A DNA stretch of 64,000 bases from Elusimicrobia bacterium GWA2_62_23 (GCA_001799635.1 MGTV01000028.1:1-64000), one strand, 5' to 3'; counted from the first letter of the stretch, positions 46,074 through 54,625 are shown. A program made the numbers and translations. The notes: generated from the sequence alone by a model not told the origin.

Positions 46074-47095
46074 TGCTCAGGTATCTTACCGCAGGCGAAT
46101 CGCACGGCGAATATCTTTCCGGCATACTCGAAGGCTTCCCCTCAGGGGTGAAGATAAAGCGCGACTACATCGCCGCGCAGCTCAACCGCCGCCGCACGGC
46201 CCCCGGCCGCAGCGCCAGACAGGGTGTGGAGACCGACGATTTCCGCGTCATTTCCGGCCTGGCCGGCGACGTGACCACCGGCGCGCCCATAGCGGTGCTG
46301 ATAAAGAACCAGTCCCGCAAAGTTCCGCCCCCCTCCAGCCTGCCGCGCCCCGGCCACGCCGATCTGCCCGGCATGCTGAAATACGACACCCTCAACGCGG
46401 CCCTGATCCGGGAGCGGGCCAGCGCGCGGGAGACCGCCATGCGCACCGCGCTGGGAGCTTTCGCCATGCGCCTCAACGAACTGCTAGGCGTAGAGGTCAA
46501 TTCCCGCGTCACCAACCTGGGCGGCCTTTGCGGCCTTACGGCGCAGAGCGCGGCCGCCGAACTGGTCCGGGCCCGCAAGGCCGGCGACACGCTGGGCGGG
46601 GAGTTCGAACTCACCTTCGAGAACGTGCCCGCCGGCCTCGGCAGCTTCGAGCAGCCGGACCGGCGCCTGGGCGCGCGGCTGGCCGCGGCCCTGCTCTCCG
46701 TGAACGGGGTGAAAGGTTTCGAGATAGGCGGCGGCTTCGCCCTGGCCGCCATGGGCGGCAAGGAAGCCGCGGCCGACGCGGCCCTGTCCGGCGGCCTCGA
46801 CGGCGGCATGACCAACGGCCGCGACCTGGTGCTGCGCTGCGCCGTAAAGCCGGTGCCCGGACTGCCCGGCGGCGCCCTCTCCACGGACCTGCGCACCTTC
46901 AAAAAGAAACTTTCGGTTTCAGCCACTTCCGACACCACGGCGGTCTTCGCCGCGGCGGTAGTGGCCGAGCACGCGGCCTCGCTGGAGCTGGCCTCGGCGC
47001 TGCTGGAGAAATTCGGCGGCGACTCACTGGGCGAACTGCTGCCCCGCGTTGACGAATGGCGAAAAAGAACGAAAAAAATAATTTCGAGGCTCTAG
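46073..47095 (+). CDS. aroC: Chorismate synthase
   Basis: 340 residues, slightly shorter than the usual 350-390. Family motifs GESHG near the start (LTAGESHGEY), RRRTAPGRSARQGVETDDF, RPGHADLPGMLKY, and RASARETAMRTALGAFA. FMN-dependent removal of phosphate from EPSP to make chorismate. It shares one base with aroE and overlaps aroK by 40 bases. Confidence 0.95.
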   Translation: MLRYLTAGESHGEYLSGILEGFPSGVKIKRDYIAAQLNRRRTAPGRSARQGVETDDFRVISGLAGDVTTGAPIAVLIKNQSRKVPPPSSLPRPGHADLPGMLKYDTLNAALIRERASARETAMRTALGAFAMRLNELLGVEVNSRVTNLGGLCGLTAQSAAAELVRARKAGDTLGGEFELTFENVPAGLGSFEQPDRRLGARLAAALLSVNGVKGFEIGGGFALAAMGGKEAAADAALSGGLDGGMTNGRDLVLRCAVKPVPGLPGGALSTDLRTFKKKLSVSATSDTTAVFAAAVVAEHAASLELASALLEKFGGDSLGELLPRVDEWRKRTKKIISRL

Positions 47096-47598
47096 GCAAC
47101 GTCTACCTGGCGGGTTTCATGTGCGCGGGCAAGACCTCCGCGGGCAGGGTGCTGGCCAAAAAGCTGGGCCGGCGCTTCGCCGACAGCGATGCGCTCGTGG
47201 AGAAGCGCGGCAAGCGCTCCGTGGCGGAGCTGGTAAGGACCCGCGGCCTGGGCGGCTTCCGCCGCCTGGAAGCGGAGGTGGTCCGCGGGCTCGCGGCGCG
47301 CCGGGGCCTGGTAGTGGCGCTCGGCGGCGGGGTGTACCCGTCGCGCCGCTGGCGCGGCCTGCTGGAGCGCACCGGCGTCACGGTGTTCCTGGCCTGCGGC
47401 TGGCCGGAACTGGAGCGGCGCCTTTCGAAGGCGGCCGGCCCGAGGCCGCTGCTGGCGGGTCCGGCGAAAGCCGCCCTGGCCAGGGCTAAGAAAATTTACG
47501 CCAGGCGCCTGCCTTTCTACCGGCGGGCCGGGCTTTCGGTAGACGTCACCCGGGCCACCCCGGCGGGGACGGCGGAACTCATCAGGAAAAAACTATGA
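47056..47598 (+). CDS. aroK: Shikimate kinase
   Basis: 180 residues. P-loop GFMCAGKTS, then FADSDALVEKRGKRSVAEL (Asp binding shikimate), ALGGGVYPS and RPLLAG in the lid region. The start lies 40 bases inside aroC, an unusually long overlap, but no later start precedes the first strand of the P-loop domain. It phosphorylates shikimate. Confidence 0.92.
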   Translation: MAKKNEKNNFEALGNVYLAGFMCAGKTSAGRVLAKKLGRRFADSDALVEKRGKRSVAELVRTRGLGGFRRLEAEVVRGLAARRGLVVALGGGVYPSRRWRGLLERTGVTVFLACGWPELERRLSKAAGPRPLLAGPAKAALARAKKIYARRLPFYRRAGLSVDVTRATPAGTAELIRKKL

Positions 47599-48686
47599 AG
47601 ACCTTCAGTTTCAACGTAAAGACCTCCCGCACGGTAAAAGCCGCTCTGGGCCGCGGCATGGAGAACGTTCCGGCGCAGTTCCCGGCCCTGTTCGCCGGGG
47701 CCGACAAGCTCTGCCTGGTCACCGGCTCCGACGCGCCGCCCAGCCTCCGGGCCCGCGCGCTGAGCCTTTTCCCCGAGGGGAAAACCCCGCACCTGTATTT
47801 CTGGCTGCCGCCTTCGGAGAAGGCCAAGACGCTGGAAGAGGCGGGCAGGCTCTGCGCCTTCCTTTTCGACAACGGCTTTTCGCGCAACTCCCTGCTGATA
47901 GCGGCCGGCGGCGGCGCGGTCACGGACCTGGCCGGCTTCGCGGCCTCCATCTACATGCGCGGCGTGAACTGGGTGAGCGTGCCCACCACTTTCCTCGGCC
48001 AGATAGACGCCGGCCTGGGCGGCAAGACCGCCGTGAACCTGGGCGGGGCCAAGAACATAGCCGGCACCTTCCACCAGCCTGCGCTCGCGGTCTGTGACAC
48101 GGCCTTCCTGGACTCGCTGCCGCACGCCGAGCTGCGCTCCGGGGCGGGCGAGCTGGTTAAATACGCCATGATAGGCCCCGCCGGGCTGCGCTCCGAACTG
48201 CTCAAGCACCTGCCCAGGGCGGTGTCCGGCGACAAGACCGCGCTGACGGCCTGCGTAAGCGCCTGCGCGGCGTACAAGCTCAAGCTGGTGGCGAAAGACG
48301 AAAAGGACGAGACCGGCCTGCGCGAAGTGCTGAATTTCGGCCACACCGTGGGCCACGCGCTGGAAGCGCTGGCCGGGGGCCGCCTGCCTCACGGCGAGGC
48401 CGTGGCCCGCGGCGCGCGCGCCGCGCTGCTGATCTCCAGGGAGACCCGCAGCCTCAGCGCGGCCGATCACCGGAAGCTTTATTCCATGCTCGACGCCCTG
48501 CGCCTGCCGCCGGCCAGGGGCGTGCGCCGTGACTTCAAGAAGTTCCTCTCGCTGGTCTCCAAGGACAAAAAAGCCCGCGGAGCCGAGAACCGCTTCATCC
48601 TGCTGGAAGGCCCCGGCCGGCCTTTCGCGGCCGAGAACATAAAACCCGCCCTCCTCAGGAAGGCTTTCGCGGAGGCGCTGAAATGA
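47595..48686 (+). CDS. aroB: 3-dehydroquinate synthase
   Basis: 363 residues. NAD-binding segment LLIAAGGGAVTDLAGFAAS, then VPTTFLGQIDAGLGGKTAVN, GAGELVKYAMIG, and the zinc ligands in NFGHTVGHALEA. Converts DAHP to 3-dehydroquinate. Overlaps its neighbours by 4 bases on both sides. Confidence 0.95.
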   Translation: MKTFSFNVKTSRTVKAALGRGMENVPAQFPALFAGADKLCLVTGSDAPPSLRARALSLFPEGKTPHLYFWLPPSEKAKTLEEAGRLCAFLFDNGFSRNSLLIAAGGGAVTDLAGFAASIYMRGVNWVSVPTTFLGQIDAGLGGKTAVNLGGAKNIAGTFHQPALAVCDTAFLDSLPHAELRSGAGELVKYAMIGPAGLRSELLKHLPRAVSGDKTALTACVSACAAYKLKLVAKDEKDETGLREVLNFGHTVGHALEALAGGRLPHGEAVARGARAALLISRETRSLSAADHRKLYSMLDALRLPPARGVRRDFKKFLSLVSKDKKARGAENRFILLEGPGRPFAAENIKPALLRKAFAEALK

Positions 48687-49117
48687 ACCTCCTCGTGATC
48701 CACGGGCCCAACCTGCACCTGCTCGGCCGGCGCAAGCCCGCCGTCTACGGCACCGCCACCATGGCGCAGCTCAACGCGGCCATCCGCAAGCGCGCCGCCG
48801 CCCTTGGCTTCAAGGTGCGCGTCTTCCAGAGCAACAGCGAAGGCCGCATCATAGACCTGCTCACCGCCAACGCCGGCTGGGCCGACGCACTGGTGATAAA
48901 CCCTGCCGCCTATACGCATTACAGCTACGCCATCCGCGACGCCATAGAGGCGCTGGAACTGCCCGCCGTGGAAGTGCACCTCAGCGACATCGCGAAGAGG
49001 GAAAGTTTCCGCCGCGTCTCCGTGATAAAGCCGGTCTGCCTGGCCCAGTTCAAGGGCGAAGGCGCCGGCTCCTATATGAAAGCGCTGGACTACTGCGCCT
49101 CCATAAAGAGAAAATGA
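48683..49117 (+). CDS. aroQ: 3-dehydroquinate dehydratase, type II
   Basis: 144 residues, the normal size for the dodecameric type II enzyme. IHGPNLHLLGRRKPAVYG at the start (family: NGPNLNLLGxRxPxxYG), SNSEGRIIDLL, INPAAYTHYSYAIRDA and VEVHLSDIAKRESFR. The catalytic Tyr after the first loop (AVYG) and the His of VEVHLS are present. Confidence 0.94.
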   Translation: MNLLVIHGPNLHLLGRRKPAVYGTATMAQLNAAIRKRAAALGFKVRVFQSNSEGRIIDLLTANAGWADALVINPAAYTHYSYAIRDAIEALELPAVEVHLSDIAKRESFRRVSVIKPVCLAQFKGEGAGSYMKALDYCASIKRK

Positions 49118-50352
49118 AGTCCTTCACGCCGCCGCCGGATAAATCCATAACCATAAGGGCCCTACTGCTGGGCGCCATAGCCCACGGCCAGGCCAGGATA
49201 GAGAACCCGCTGGAGTGCGAAGACACAGAGGCCGCGCTGGAATGCCTGGCCGCCCTGGGCGTGAAGTTCTGCCGCGACGGCGGCGCGCTGGTGCTGGAAG
49301 GGCGGGGCCTGAAAGGGCTGGCCAGGCCGGCCAAGCCGCTCAACGCCGGCGAGTCAGGCGCGCTGGCGCGCCTGCTGGCAGGGATCCTGGCCGGGCAGAA
49401 CTTTTCCTCCACGCTGACCGGGCGCGGCTCCCTGCTGAAAAGGCCCATGGCCCCCCTGGCCGCGGTCCTGAAGAAACTGGGCGCCAAGGCAACCGCCAAA
49501 AGCGGGCGGCTGCCGCTCGCCGTAAAGCCCGCGAAGCTCAAGGGAGCGCGGCTGACCGGCGTGGATAGCGCCCAGCTAAAGTCCGCGGCCCTGCTAGCCG
49601 GGCTTTACGCCGGCAAACCGGTGTTTATAAAAGAAAAGGCCCCGTCGCGGGACCACACCGAACGCCTGCTGGCCCTCATGGGGGCGCGGCTGGCCAAGAA
49701 CGGACCGGAGATCTGCCTGGAACCCGGGCCGCTGACCGCTAGGCCCGTGCGGGTGCCCGGCGACATTTCCGCCGCGGCGCCGTTCCTGGCCGGCGCGCTC
49801 CTCGCGGGAGCGGAACTGGAGATAACAGGCTGCGGCCTCAACCCTACCCGCACCGGCTTCGTCCTGGCGCTTCAAAAGATGGGCGCGAAGCTGGAACTGA
49901 AAGCGGCCGCTTCCTTCCCCGAGCCCGACGGCTCCATAACCGTTCGCCCATCCCGGCTGAAGGGCGCCGCCTTCTCCGCCGCCGACGTGCCCGGCATGAT
50001 AGACGAGATCCCGCTGCTGGCGGTCTGCGCCGCCGCGGCCGCGGGCGTCACCACGCTGCGCGGCATAGAGGCCCTGCGTTCCAAAGAATCCGACCGCGTG
50101 GAAGCCACCCTGGCCCTGCTGCGCGCGCTCGGAGTAAAAGCCTCCTACTCCGGCGGCGTGATGCGGATCACCGGCGGGAAGTTCAAGGCCCTCGCCCCCG
50201 CGGAAACCTTCAACGACCACCGCATAGCCATGGCTGCCGCCGCGGCCGCCCTGCGCTGCCCGGGCCTGGAAATAAGAAACCCGGGCTGCGTGAACAAGTC
50301 ATACCCGGGTTTCTGGAAAGATTTCGTTAAGGTCTTCAGCTCTTCTTTTTAG
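49114..50352 (+). CDS. aroA: 5-enolpyruvylshikimate-3-phosphate (EPSP) synthase
   Basis: 412 residues. Substrate-site motif PPPDKSITIRALLLGA, the phosphoenolpyruvate-site loop in the form NAGESGALARLL (family: NAGT/GNSGTxxR), DIPLL-type motif as MIDEIPLLAVCAA, RGIEALRSKESDR, and FNDHRIAMA. The sequence is somewhat divergent at the PEP loop. Last gene of the shikimate operon; its 3' end overlaps the convergent heme-binding-like gene by 17 bases. Confidence 0.92.
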   Translation: MKSFTPPPDKSITIRALLLGAIAHGQARIENPLECEDTEAALECLAALGVKFCRDGGALVLEGRGLKGLARPAKPLNAGESGALARLLAGILAGQNFSSTLTGRGSLLKRPMAPLAAVLKKLGAKATAKSGRLPLAVKPAKLKGARLTGVDSAQLKSAALLAGLYAGKPVFIKEKAPSRDHTERLLALMGARLAKNGPEICLEPGPLTARPVRVPGDISAAAPFLAGALLAGAELEITGCGLNPTRTGFVLALQKMGAKLELKAAASFPEPDGSITVRPSRLKGAAFSAADVPGMIDEIPLLAVCAAAAAGVTTLRGIEALRSKESDRVEATLALLRALGVKASYSGGVMRITGGKFKALAPAETFNDHRIAMAAAAAALRCPGLEIRNPGCVNKSYPGFWKDFVKVFSSSF

Positions 50353-50920
50353 TGAACAGCCCCTTCAGCTTCTCCGTTACGCCGCCCATGTACTTATCCG
50401 GCGCGGCTTTGAACGACTCCAGCGCCGCTTCCCCGGAGAAATAATAGGTCTTACCCTTGAAATCCAGCGCCGGGGTCTTTTCCGACACCGTCAGTTTGGC
50501 GCGCGTGACGGGGCAGACCGCGGGCTTGCCTACCTCGGCCGCGGCCACCTTATGCAAGGCCACCGCCGGCTTGGCCACGGCGGTCTCTTTCATGACGCCC
50601 ACCTTGGGCATCCCTTCCAGGATCTTCCCGTCTCGGTGGATGGACTTGGGCGCCTTGTTGTGGATGTCCGTGCTCAGGTCCGCGCCGGCGTCGTGCATCT
50701 TCATGTGGCGGCCGCTCTTCCAGTATTTGGAACCGGACAGGTCATAGACGATGCCGTCCACGGCCACGTAAACGGGCCGCCCGTCCTTGCCGTCGTACTG
50801 CTTCAGTTCCTCCGCGGTGAAGACCCTGGTCTTCCACGCGTCGGCGGCGGGCTTCGATTCGGCGGCCAGCGCCGGAGCGGCCAGCGCCGCGGAAATGATG
50901 ATAGCGTTCAATAGTTTCAT
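50336..50920 (-). CDS. Secreted cytochrome b5-like/YHS-like two-domain protein
   Basis: 194 residues from ATG 50920 (AGGAGG upstream), giving signal peptide MKLLNAIIISAALAAPALAA. Residues 33-107 resemble the predicted heme/steroid-binding (cytochrome b5-like) family: FTAEELKQYDGKDGRPVYVAVDG, VYDLSGSKYWKSGRH, MHDAGADLS. Residues 134-178 look YHS-like: CPVTRAKLTV, LDFKGKTYYFSGEAALESF. Possible heme and metal binding in the periplasm. Last gene of the six-gene operon with the U32 pairs and the DJ-1-like gene. Heme ligation is inferred. Confidence 0.7.
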   Translation of the reverse strand: MKLLNAIIISAALAAPALAAESKPAADAWKTRVFTAEELKQYDGKDGRPVYVAVDGIVYDLSGSKYWKSGRHMKMHDAGADLSTDIHNKAPKSIHRDGKILEGMPKVGVMKETAVAKPAVALHKVAAAEVGKPAVCPVTRAKLTVSEKTPALDFKGKTYYFSGEAALESFKAAPDKYMGGVTEKLKGLFTKKKS

Positions 50921-50931
50921 GTTCCCTCCTG

Positions 50932-51441
50932 TTATTTTAAAGCCTCGGCCAGCGCCTGGCCGTATTTCTTCGCCGGCAGGGGCCCGCTGGCGGTTATGAG
51001 CCGGCCGTCCGTCTCCAGTTCCGAACCGGTATATTTTCCGCCGCCCTTCTCCACCTCTGCGGCCCCGTCTGGCCAGCAAGTGACGGTGCGGCCCTTGAGC
51101 AGGCCGGCGTGCGCCAGCGCCACGGGCGAAATACAGATGGCGCCTATCACCTTGCCGAGCTCCATGCCCCTGCGGAACAGGGCGTGCACCGCCTGCGTGT
51201 CCAGGTGCTCCAGCGCGCCGGGCCCGCCCACCAGCGTCAGCGCGTCGTAATCGGCGGGGTTTATCTCGTCCACGGTCTTGTCCACCTGCGCGGTCACGCG
51301 GAACTTACCGCGCGCCTCGCCTTTGGCGGTGGAAACCGTGGTTACCTGGTGGCCGGCGGCCTCCAGGGCCTTCTTGGGTTCCACGTATTCTTCGTCGCGG
51401 AAACCCTTGAAGGCTATGAACATCGCTATCTTTTTACCCAT
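50932..51441 (-). CDS. DJ-1/PfpI-family protein
   Basis: 169 residues. Class I glutaminase-like fold: FIAFKGFRDEEYVEPKKALEA, LVGGPGALEHL, nucleophile-elbow Cys C103 in GAICISPVALA, and the acidic residue at 17-18. The usual ICHGP/ACHGP is ICISP, so the His seen in PfpI proteases is absent and protease activity is doubtful. Family members act in glyoxal/oxidative stress defence or as chaperones. The 9-base gap from the upstream gene places it in the U32 operon. Confidence 0.85.
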   Translation of the reverse strand: MGKKIAMFIAFKGFRDEEYVEPKKALEAAGHQVTTVSTAKGEARGKFRVTAQVDKTVDEINPADYDALTLVGGPGALEHLDTQAVHALFRRGMELGKVIGAICISPVALAHAGLLKGRTVTCWPDGAAEVEKGGGKYTGSELETDGRLITASGPLPAKKYGQALAEALK

Positions 51442-51450
51442 GGCCCCCCC

Positions 51451-52134
51451 CTAAACAGAGGTTTTGACGAGCCGCTTGATGAGCAGGCTCTTGAGCGGTT
51501 TATTCGGGATGAAATAGGCGTTGCCCTGCATGTAGATGGGCTCCGGGATGGCCTTGCTGGAAAGGCGCACGAAGGCGGGGCCGCATTCCAGGCCGCAGGC
51601 GGCGGAATTGAAGTCGCGGATATAGGAACAGTAGCGGGTGACGGACTTGAAACGGAACGGATAGTGGAAATGCACCGGACCGCTCACGCCCTTCAGCTTT
51701 TCAAGTATTTCCCCGTTGTCGGTCTCCACGCCGGCCACGCGGTATTCGCGGCAGAAGGCGTTAAGGAAAGGCTTGTCCATTTCGCCTATCTCCCACATGA
51801 GCAGGCGGCCGAGCACGGGCCGCACGGCCCTGTTCTTCTTGAGCAGGCGCAGCAGGCCCCAGTCGTTCACCACTATTTCCAGCGGTTTTTTACGCTTCAC
51901 CGCGGTGAGCGCTTTTACCAGCGTCATGGCCTGGTCCAGGCCGCCGTCGGTAAGCAGCGGCGTGGCCAGCGTCACCGGCCCTTTGAACATTTTCTCGAGT
52001 TTGAGGAAAGCGGCCGCGGTGGGCAGCCGGTTCTGGCAGAATTCGCTGCCGATATAGACGCGGTCAAAGCCTTTCAGCGCCGCGGGCTTCAGGCCCGCCA
52101 GCTCAGAAACGCTTAACGATATAGCGTTTTCCAT
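51451..52134 (-). CDS. UbiV-like U32-related protein A2
   Basis: 227 residues. RVYIGSEFCQNRLP (C33), LATPLLTDGG, EIVVNDWGLLRLLKK and the cysteines C169, C180, C184 match the pattern of UbiV of E. coli, whose 4Fe-4S cluster uses a Cys in a GEAVC motif and three Cys near position 180-197. The barrel is shorter than UbiV (about 290). It starts 32 bases inside the U32 gene upstream, as expected for a stoichiometric partner. A second copy is at 53051-53719. Fe-S binding and the heterodimer are inferred. Confidence 0.7.
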   Translation of the reverse strand: MENAISLSVSELAGLKPAALKGFDRVYIGSEFCQNRLPTAAAFLKLEKMFKGPVTLATPLLTDGGLDQAMTLVKALTAVKRKKPLEIVVNDWGLLRLLKKNRAVRPVLGRLLMWEIGEMDKPFLNAFCREYRVAGVETDNGEILEKLKGVSGPVHFHYPFRFKSVTRYCSYIRDFNSAACGLECGPAFVRLSSKAIPEPIYMQGNAYFIPNKPLKSLLIKRLVKTSV

Positions 52135-53029
52135 AGTTTTGAGAGGAACTCGCGATCTTTTTGCCTTCGTGCACGAAAGCCGCGCGCGACACGCCTTTCT
52201 CCAGCAGGCGCGTGAGCAGGAGCGACTTGTAGAACAACTCTATCACCTCTTCGCCGTTGGGGCCGCGGGCCACCTTCATGCATTTGGCGCCCAGGTGGTA
52301 GTAGTCGTAGAAATAGTTCAGCAGCGTCTCGCTGTTTGGCATGGGCATGGTGTAGAAGCCGCCGTCATCCGAGCGCTTCAGCGCCGAGAGGCAGGTGTAG
52401 GCCTTCTGCAGTTTGGGATCGGTGACGGCCTCCTGCGAGCACGGGCAGGACAGCGAGCACAGCGAATTGATGTTCACCTCGTAGAACAGCGGCAGGCAGA
52501 ACACCTCTATGTCCATGCCCAGCTTTTTGTCGAACATGGGGGCGGCTTCCGCCGGGGAAAGATGCTGCGGCAGCACTATGCGCGCCACGCCGCGTTCCTT
52601 GAAGAACTTCAGCGCCTCGCGGTTGAAACACAGGCCCAGGGTACTGAGGGTGAAATAGGTCTTGAGCTTGTGTTTCCTGAAATACTCCAGCAGGGCCATG
52701 TCGCGGATAATGACGCCGCTGGCGCCGTAGCGCACCAGTTCGGCCACCTTGGCGGCCGCCCTGGGGAACACCGCCGCCGGGAAAACGTCGTTGGCCACAA
52801 TGAAGACCTGCTTGCCGAGTTTTTTGGCCAGGTCTATGGTGGCCTTCAGCTCTTTCTCTGAGGAAAAATTCTCGGCCGTCACGCCGTGGTTGGGGATCTC
52901 GGGCAGGCCGCAATAAACCTCGTCGGCGCCGCGCGTCAGGAAGAATTCGGCTTCGTTGAGCGTGCGCACGCCCACCAGGACGCGCATCTTGTGCTTTTTA
53001 GCCGCGGAAGTTTTTTTGATGGCTGGCAT
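52103..53029 (-). CDS. U32-family (UbiU-like) protein A1
   Basis: 308 residues. TIM-barrel U32 core: ADEVYCGLPEIPNHG, VANDVFP, GVIIRDMALLEYF, TLSTLGLCFNREAL, RIVLPQHLSP. The cysteines C191, C195, C213 and C250 match the spacing of the four cluster ligands of UbiU (169, 176, 193, 232). It lacks the typical HGALC/GRC peptidase-annotation motif spelling, having NSLCSLSCPC instead. U32 proteins hydroxylate quinone precursors or RNA without O2. Start has GAGG upstream. Forms a pair with 51451-52134. Confidence 0.8.
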   Translation of the reverse strand: MPAIKKTSAAKKHKMRVLVGVRTLNEAEFFLTRGADEVYCGLPEIPNHGVTAENFSSEKELKATIDLAKKLGKQVFIVANDVFPAAVFPRAAAKVAELVRYGASGVIIRDMALLEYFRKHKLKTYFTLSTLGLCFNREALKFFKERGVARIVLPQHLSPAEAAPMFDKKLGMDIEVFCLPLFYEVNINSLCSLSCPCSQEAVTDPKLQKAYTCLSALKRSDDGGFYTMPMPNSETLLNYFYDYYHLGAKCMKVARGPNGEEVIELFYKSLLLTRLLEKGVSRAAFVHEGKKIASSSQNYGKRYIVKRF

Positions 53030-53050
53030 AACTACCTCTATTCCATCTTA

Positions 53051-53719
53051 TTAAAAACCCTTGCCCCTTACAACCAGACGGGAGATACCGGCCGGCGGCT
53101 TGACCGAAGCGTCCGGCGTAAGATAAACCTTCTCGACCAACAGCAGCGGTTTTTTTAAGTGCGGGTTCTTCAGCTTGAGAGCCCGGCCCTCGCAGGAGAA
53201 CCCGCACTTGGCCTTGAAATGCTTTTCGAAAGGACAATAGGTGGTGACCGCCTTGAAGGCATGCGGCGCGTGCCAGGAGATCTCCAGCCCCAGCGCTTTC
53301 AGCCGCTCCGCCATCTTCTTATCGTCGGTCTCGGCGGAGGTTATACCGTATTCCAGGAGGAATTTTTTAGTCCAGCCGGGCTCGGCAACGGACAATTCCA
53401 CGCACAGCAGGCGCCCGGCGGACAAGGCGAGGCCGGTCAGCTTCTTAAGCGGCTGGAGCAGGCCCCAGTCGTTCACTATGACTTCGTCTATCAGGTCGCG
53501 CCGGAAAGCGGCGGAGATCAGCGCCGAAACCGCGGCAAGGCCTTCGTCCGTGAGAATGGATGTGGCCAGCGTCACCGGGGCGCGGCGGCGCAGCGCGGCG
53601 AGCGTCTTGAGGTCGGGCAGCTTGTTCTGGCAGTATTCGCTGCCGGCCACAAGCCGCGTAAAACCTTTAAGCGCGGCGGGAGGCGGGGCCAGCCGGCCTG
53701 AAAGTAAAGCTTTTTCCAT
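53051..53719 (-). CDS. UbiV-like U32-related protein B2
   Basis: 222 residues, paralog of 51451-52134: LVAGSEYCQNKLP (C30), LATSILTDEG, EVIVNDWGLLQPLKK, and C162, C172, C176 (TYCPFEKHFKAKCGFSC). The four-cysteine pattern is kept although most other residues differ, which suggests that it binds a cluster. It overlaps the upstream U32 gene by 53 bases. The pairing order is identical in both copies. Confidence 0.7.
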   Translation of the reverse strand: MEKALLSGRLAPPPAALKGFTRLVAGSEYCQNKLPDLKTLAALRRRAPVTLATSILTDEGLAAVSALISAAFRRDLIDEVIVNDWGLLQPLKKLTGLALSAGRLLCVELSVAEPGWTKKFLLEYGITSAETDDKKMAERLKALGLEISWHAPHAFKAVTTYCPFEKHFKAKCGFSCEGRALKLKNPHLKKPLLLVEKVYLTPDASVKPPAGISRLVVRGKGF

Positions 53720-54554
53720 ATTCCAGCGGTTTCGAATCTATCTTAAGACCTTCGTGCACGAAAAGTTTACGGGACGCGCCCTTCTCCAGCAGCTTCACCA
53801 GATAGCGCACCTTGTGGAACAGGTCCGCCTGCCGCAGGGTATTGGGCCAGCGCGCTATCTTCACGTAGTCCGCGCAGCCGTGGTAAAAATCGTAGAAGGC
53901 GTTCATCATGTATTCCGGCCCGGGCATGGGCATGCGGAACTCCCCGCCGCGGCATTTGAAAGGCAGCAGGCAGGTGAAGTCCGGGAACTTGCGGCTGCCG
54001 CTCTCGGCGGTCTGCGGGCAGGGCAGGAAACACATGGAGTCCACATTCACGCCGTAATAGAGCCGCTGGCAGAACACCTCGGTCTCTATGCCGAACTTGT
54101 TCTTCAGCAGCGACCCGGCGTTCTCCGGCATCAGCTGCATGGGCAGCACCAGGCGGTTTATGCCCAGCCGCCCGAAGAACTCCAGCGCGCCGCGGTTAAA
54201 GCACAGCGCCAGCGTGCTCAGCGTCACGTACAGGCTGAATTTTTCAGCGCGCAGGAAGGCGAGGAAAGCCGGGTCGCGCAGGATCACGCCGAACAGGCCG
54301 CGCCGCCGGAGACCTTTTAAAATATCCAGCGCCGGGCCGTAGAGCTTGGCGGGCACTATCTCGTTCACGGCCAGGAACACGCGCTTTTTGCCCGCGAGCC
54401 GTATTATTTCCTCCGCTCCGGAGACTCCGGGCAGGTTCTCGCGCGGCAGGCGGTTGTTGAGCAGACCAGCCAGGCCGCAATACAGCTCGTCCGCGCCGTT
54501 CTCCAGGAAATAACGCGCTTCGTCGGCCGATTTTACGCCCACCGTGAACTTCAT
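53667..54554 (-). CDS. U32-family (UbiU-like) protein B1
   Basis: 295 residues, paralog of 52103-53029: ADELYCGLAGLLNNRLP, LAVNEIVPA, GVILRDPAFLAFL, TLSTLALCFNRGALEFF, RLVLPMQL. Cluster-type cysteines C175, C179, C195, C227 keep the UbiU-like spacing, with further Cys at 162 and 201. First gene of the six-gene operon; no strong Shine-Dalgarno is visible before the ATG. Divergent from the barstar-like gene. Confidence 0.8.
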   Translation of the reverse strand: MKFTVGVKSADEARYFLENGADELYCGLAGLLNNRLPRENLPGVSGAEEIIRLAGKKRVFLAVNEIVPAKLYGPALDILKGLRRRGLFGVILRDPAFLAFLRAEKFSLYVTLSTLALCFNRGALEFFGRLGINRLVLPMQLMPENAGSLLKNKFGIETEVFCQRLYYGVNVDSMCFLPCPQTAESGSRKFPDFTCLLPFKCRGGEFRMPMPGPEYMMNAFYDFYHGCADYVKIARWPNTLRQADLFHKVRYLVKLLEKGASRKLFVHEGLKIDSKPLEYGKSFTFRPAGPASRRA

Positions 54555-54589
54555 ATAGTTAAACTACCAAATTGGGCCGGGCCGTTCAA

Positions 54590-54619
54590 TTGGACCGGCC
54601 AAACCGGATCTGCTATAAT
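54590..54619 (+). promoter_or_regulatory. Promoter of the barstar-like gene
   Basis: TTGGAC (54590-54595), 18-base spacer, perfect TATAAT (54614-54619). The start codon is 207 bases downstream, so the transcript should carry a leader of about 200 bases. Confidence 0.65.
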
Positions 54620-54625
54620 AGTGTT

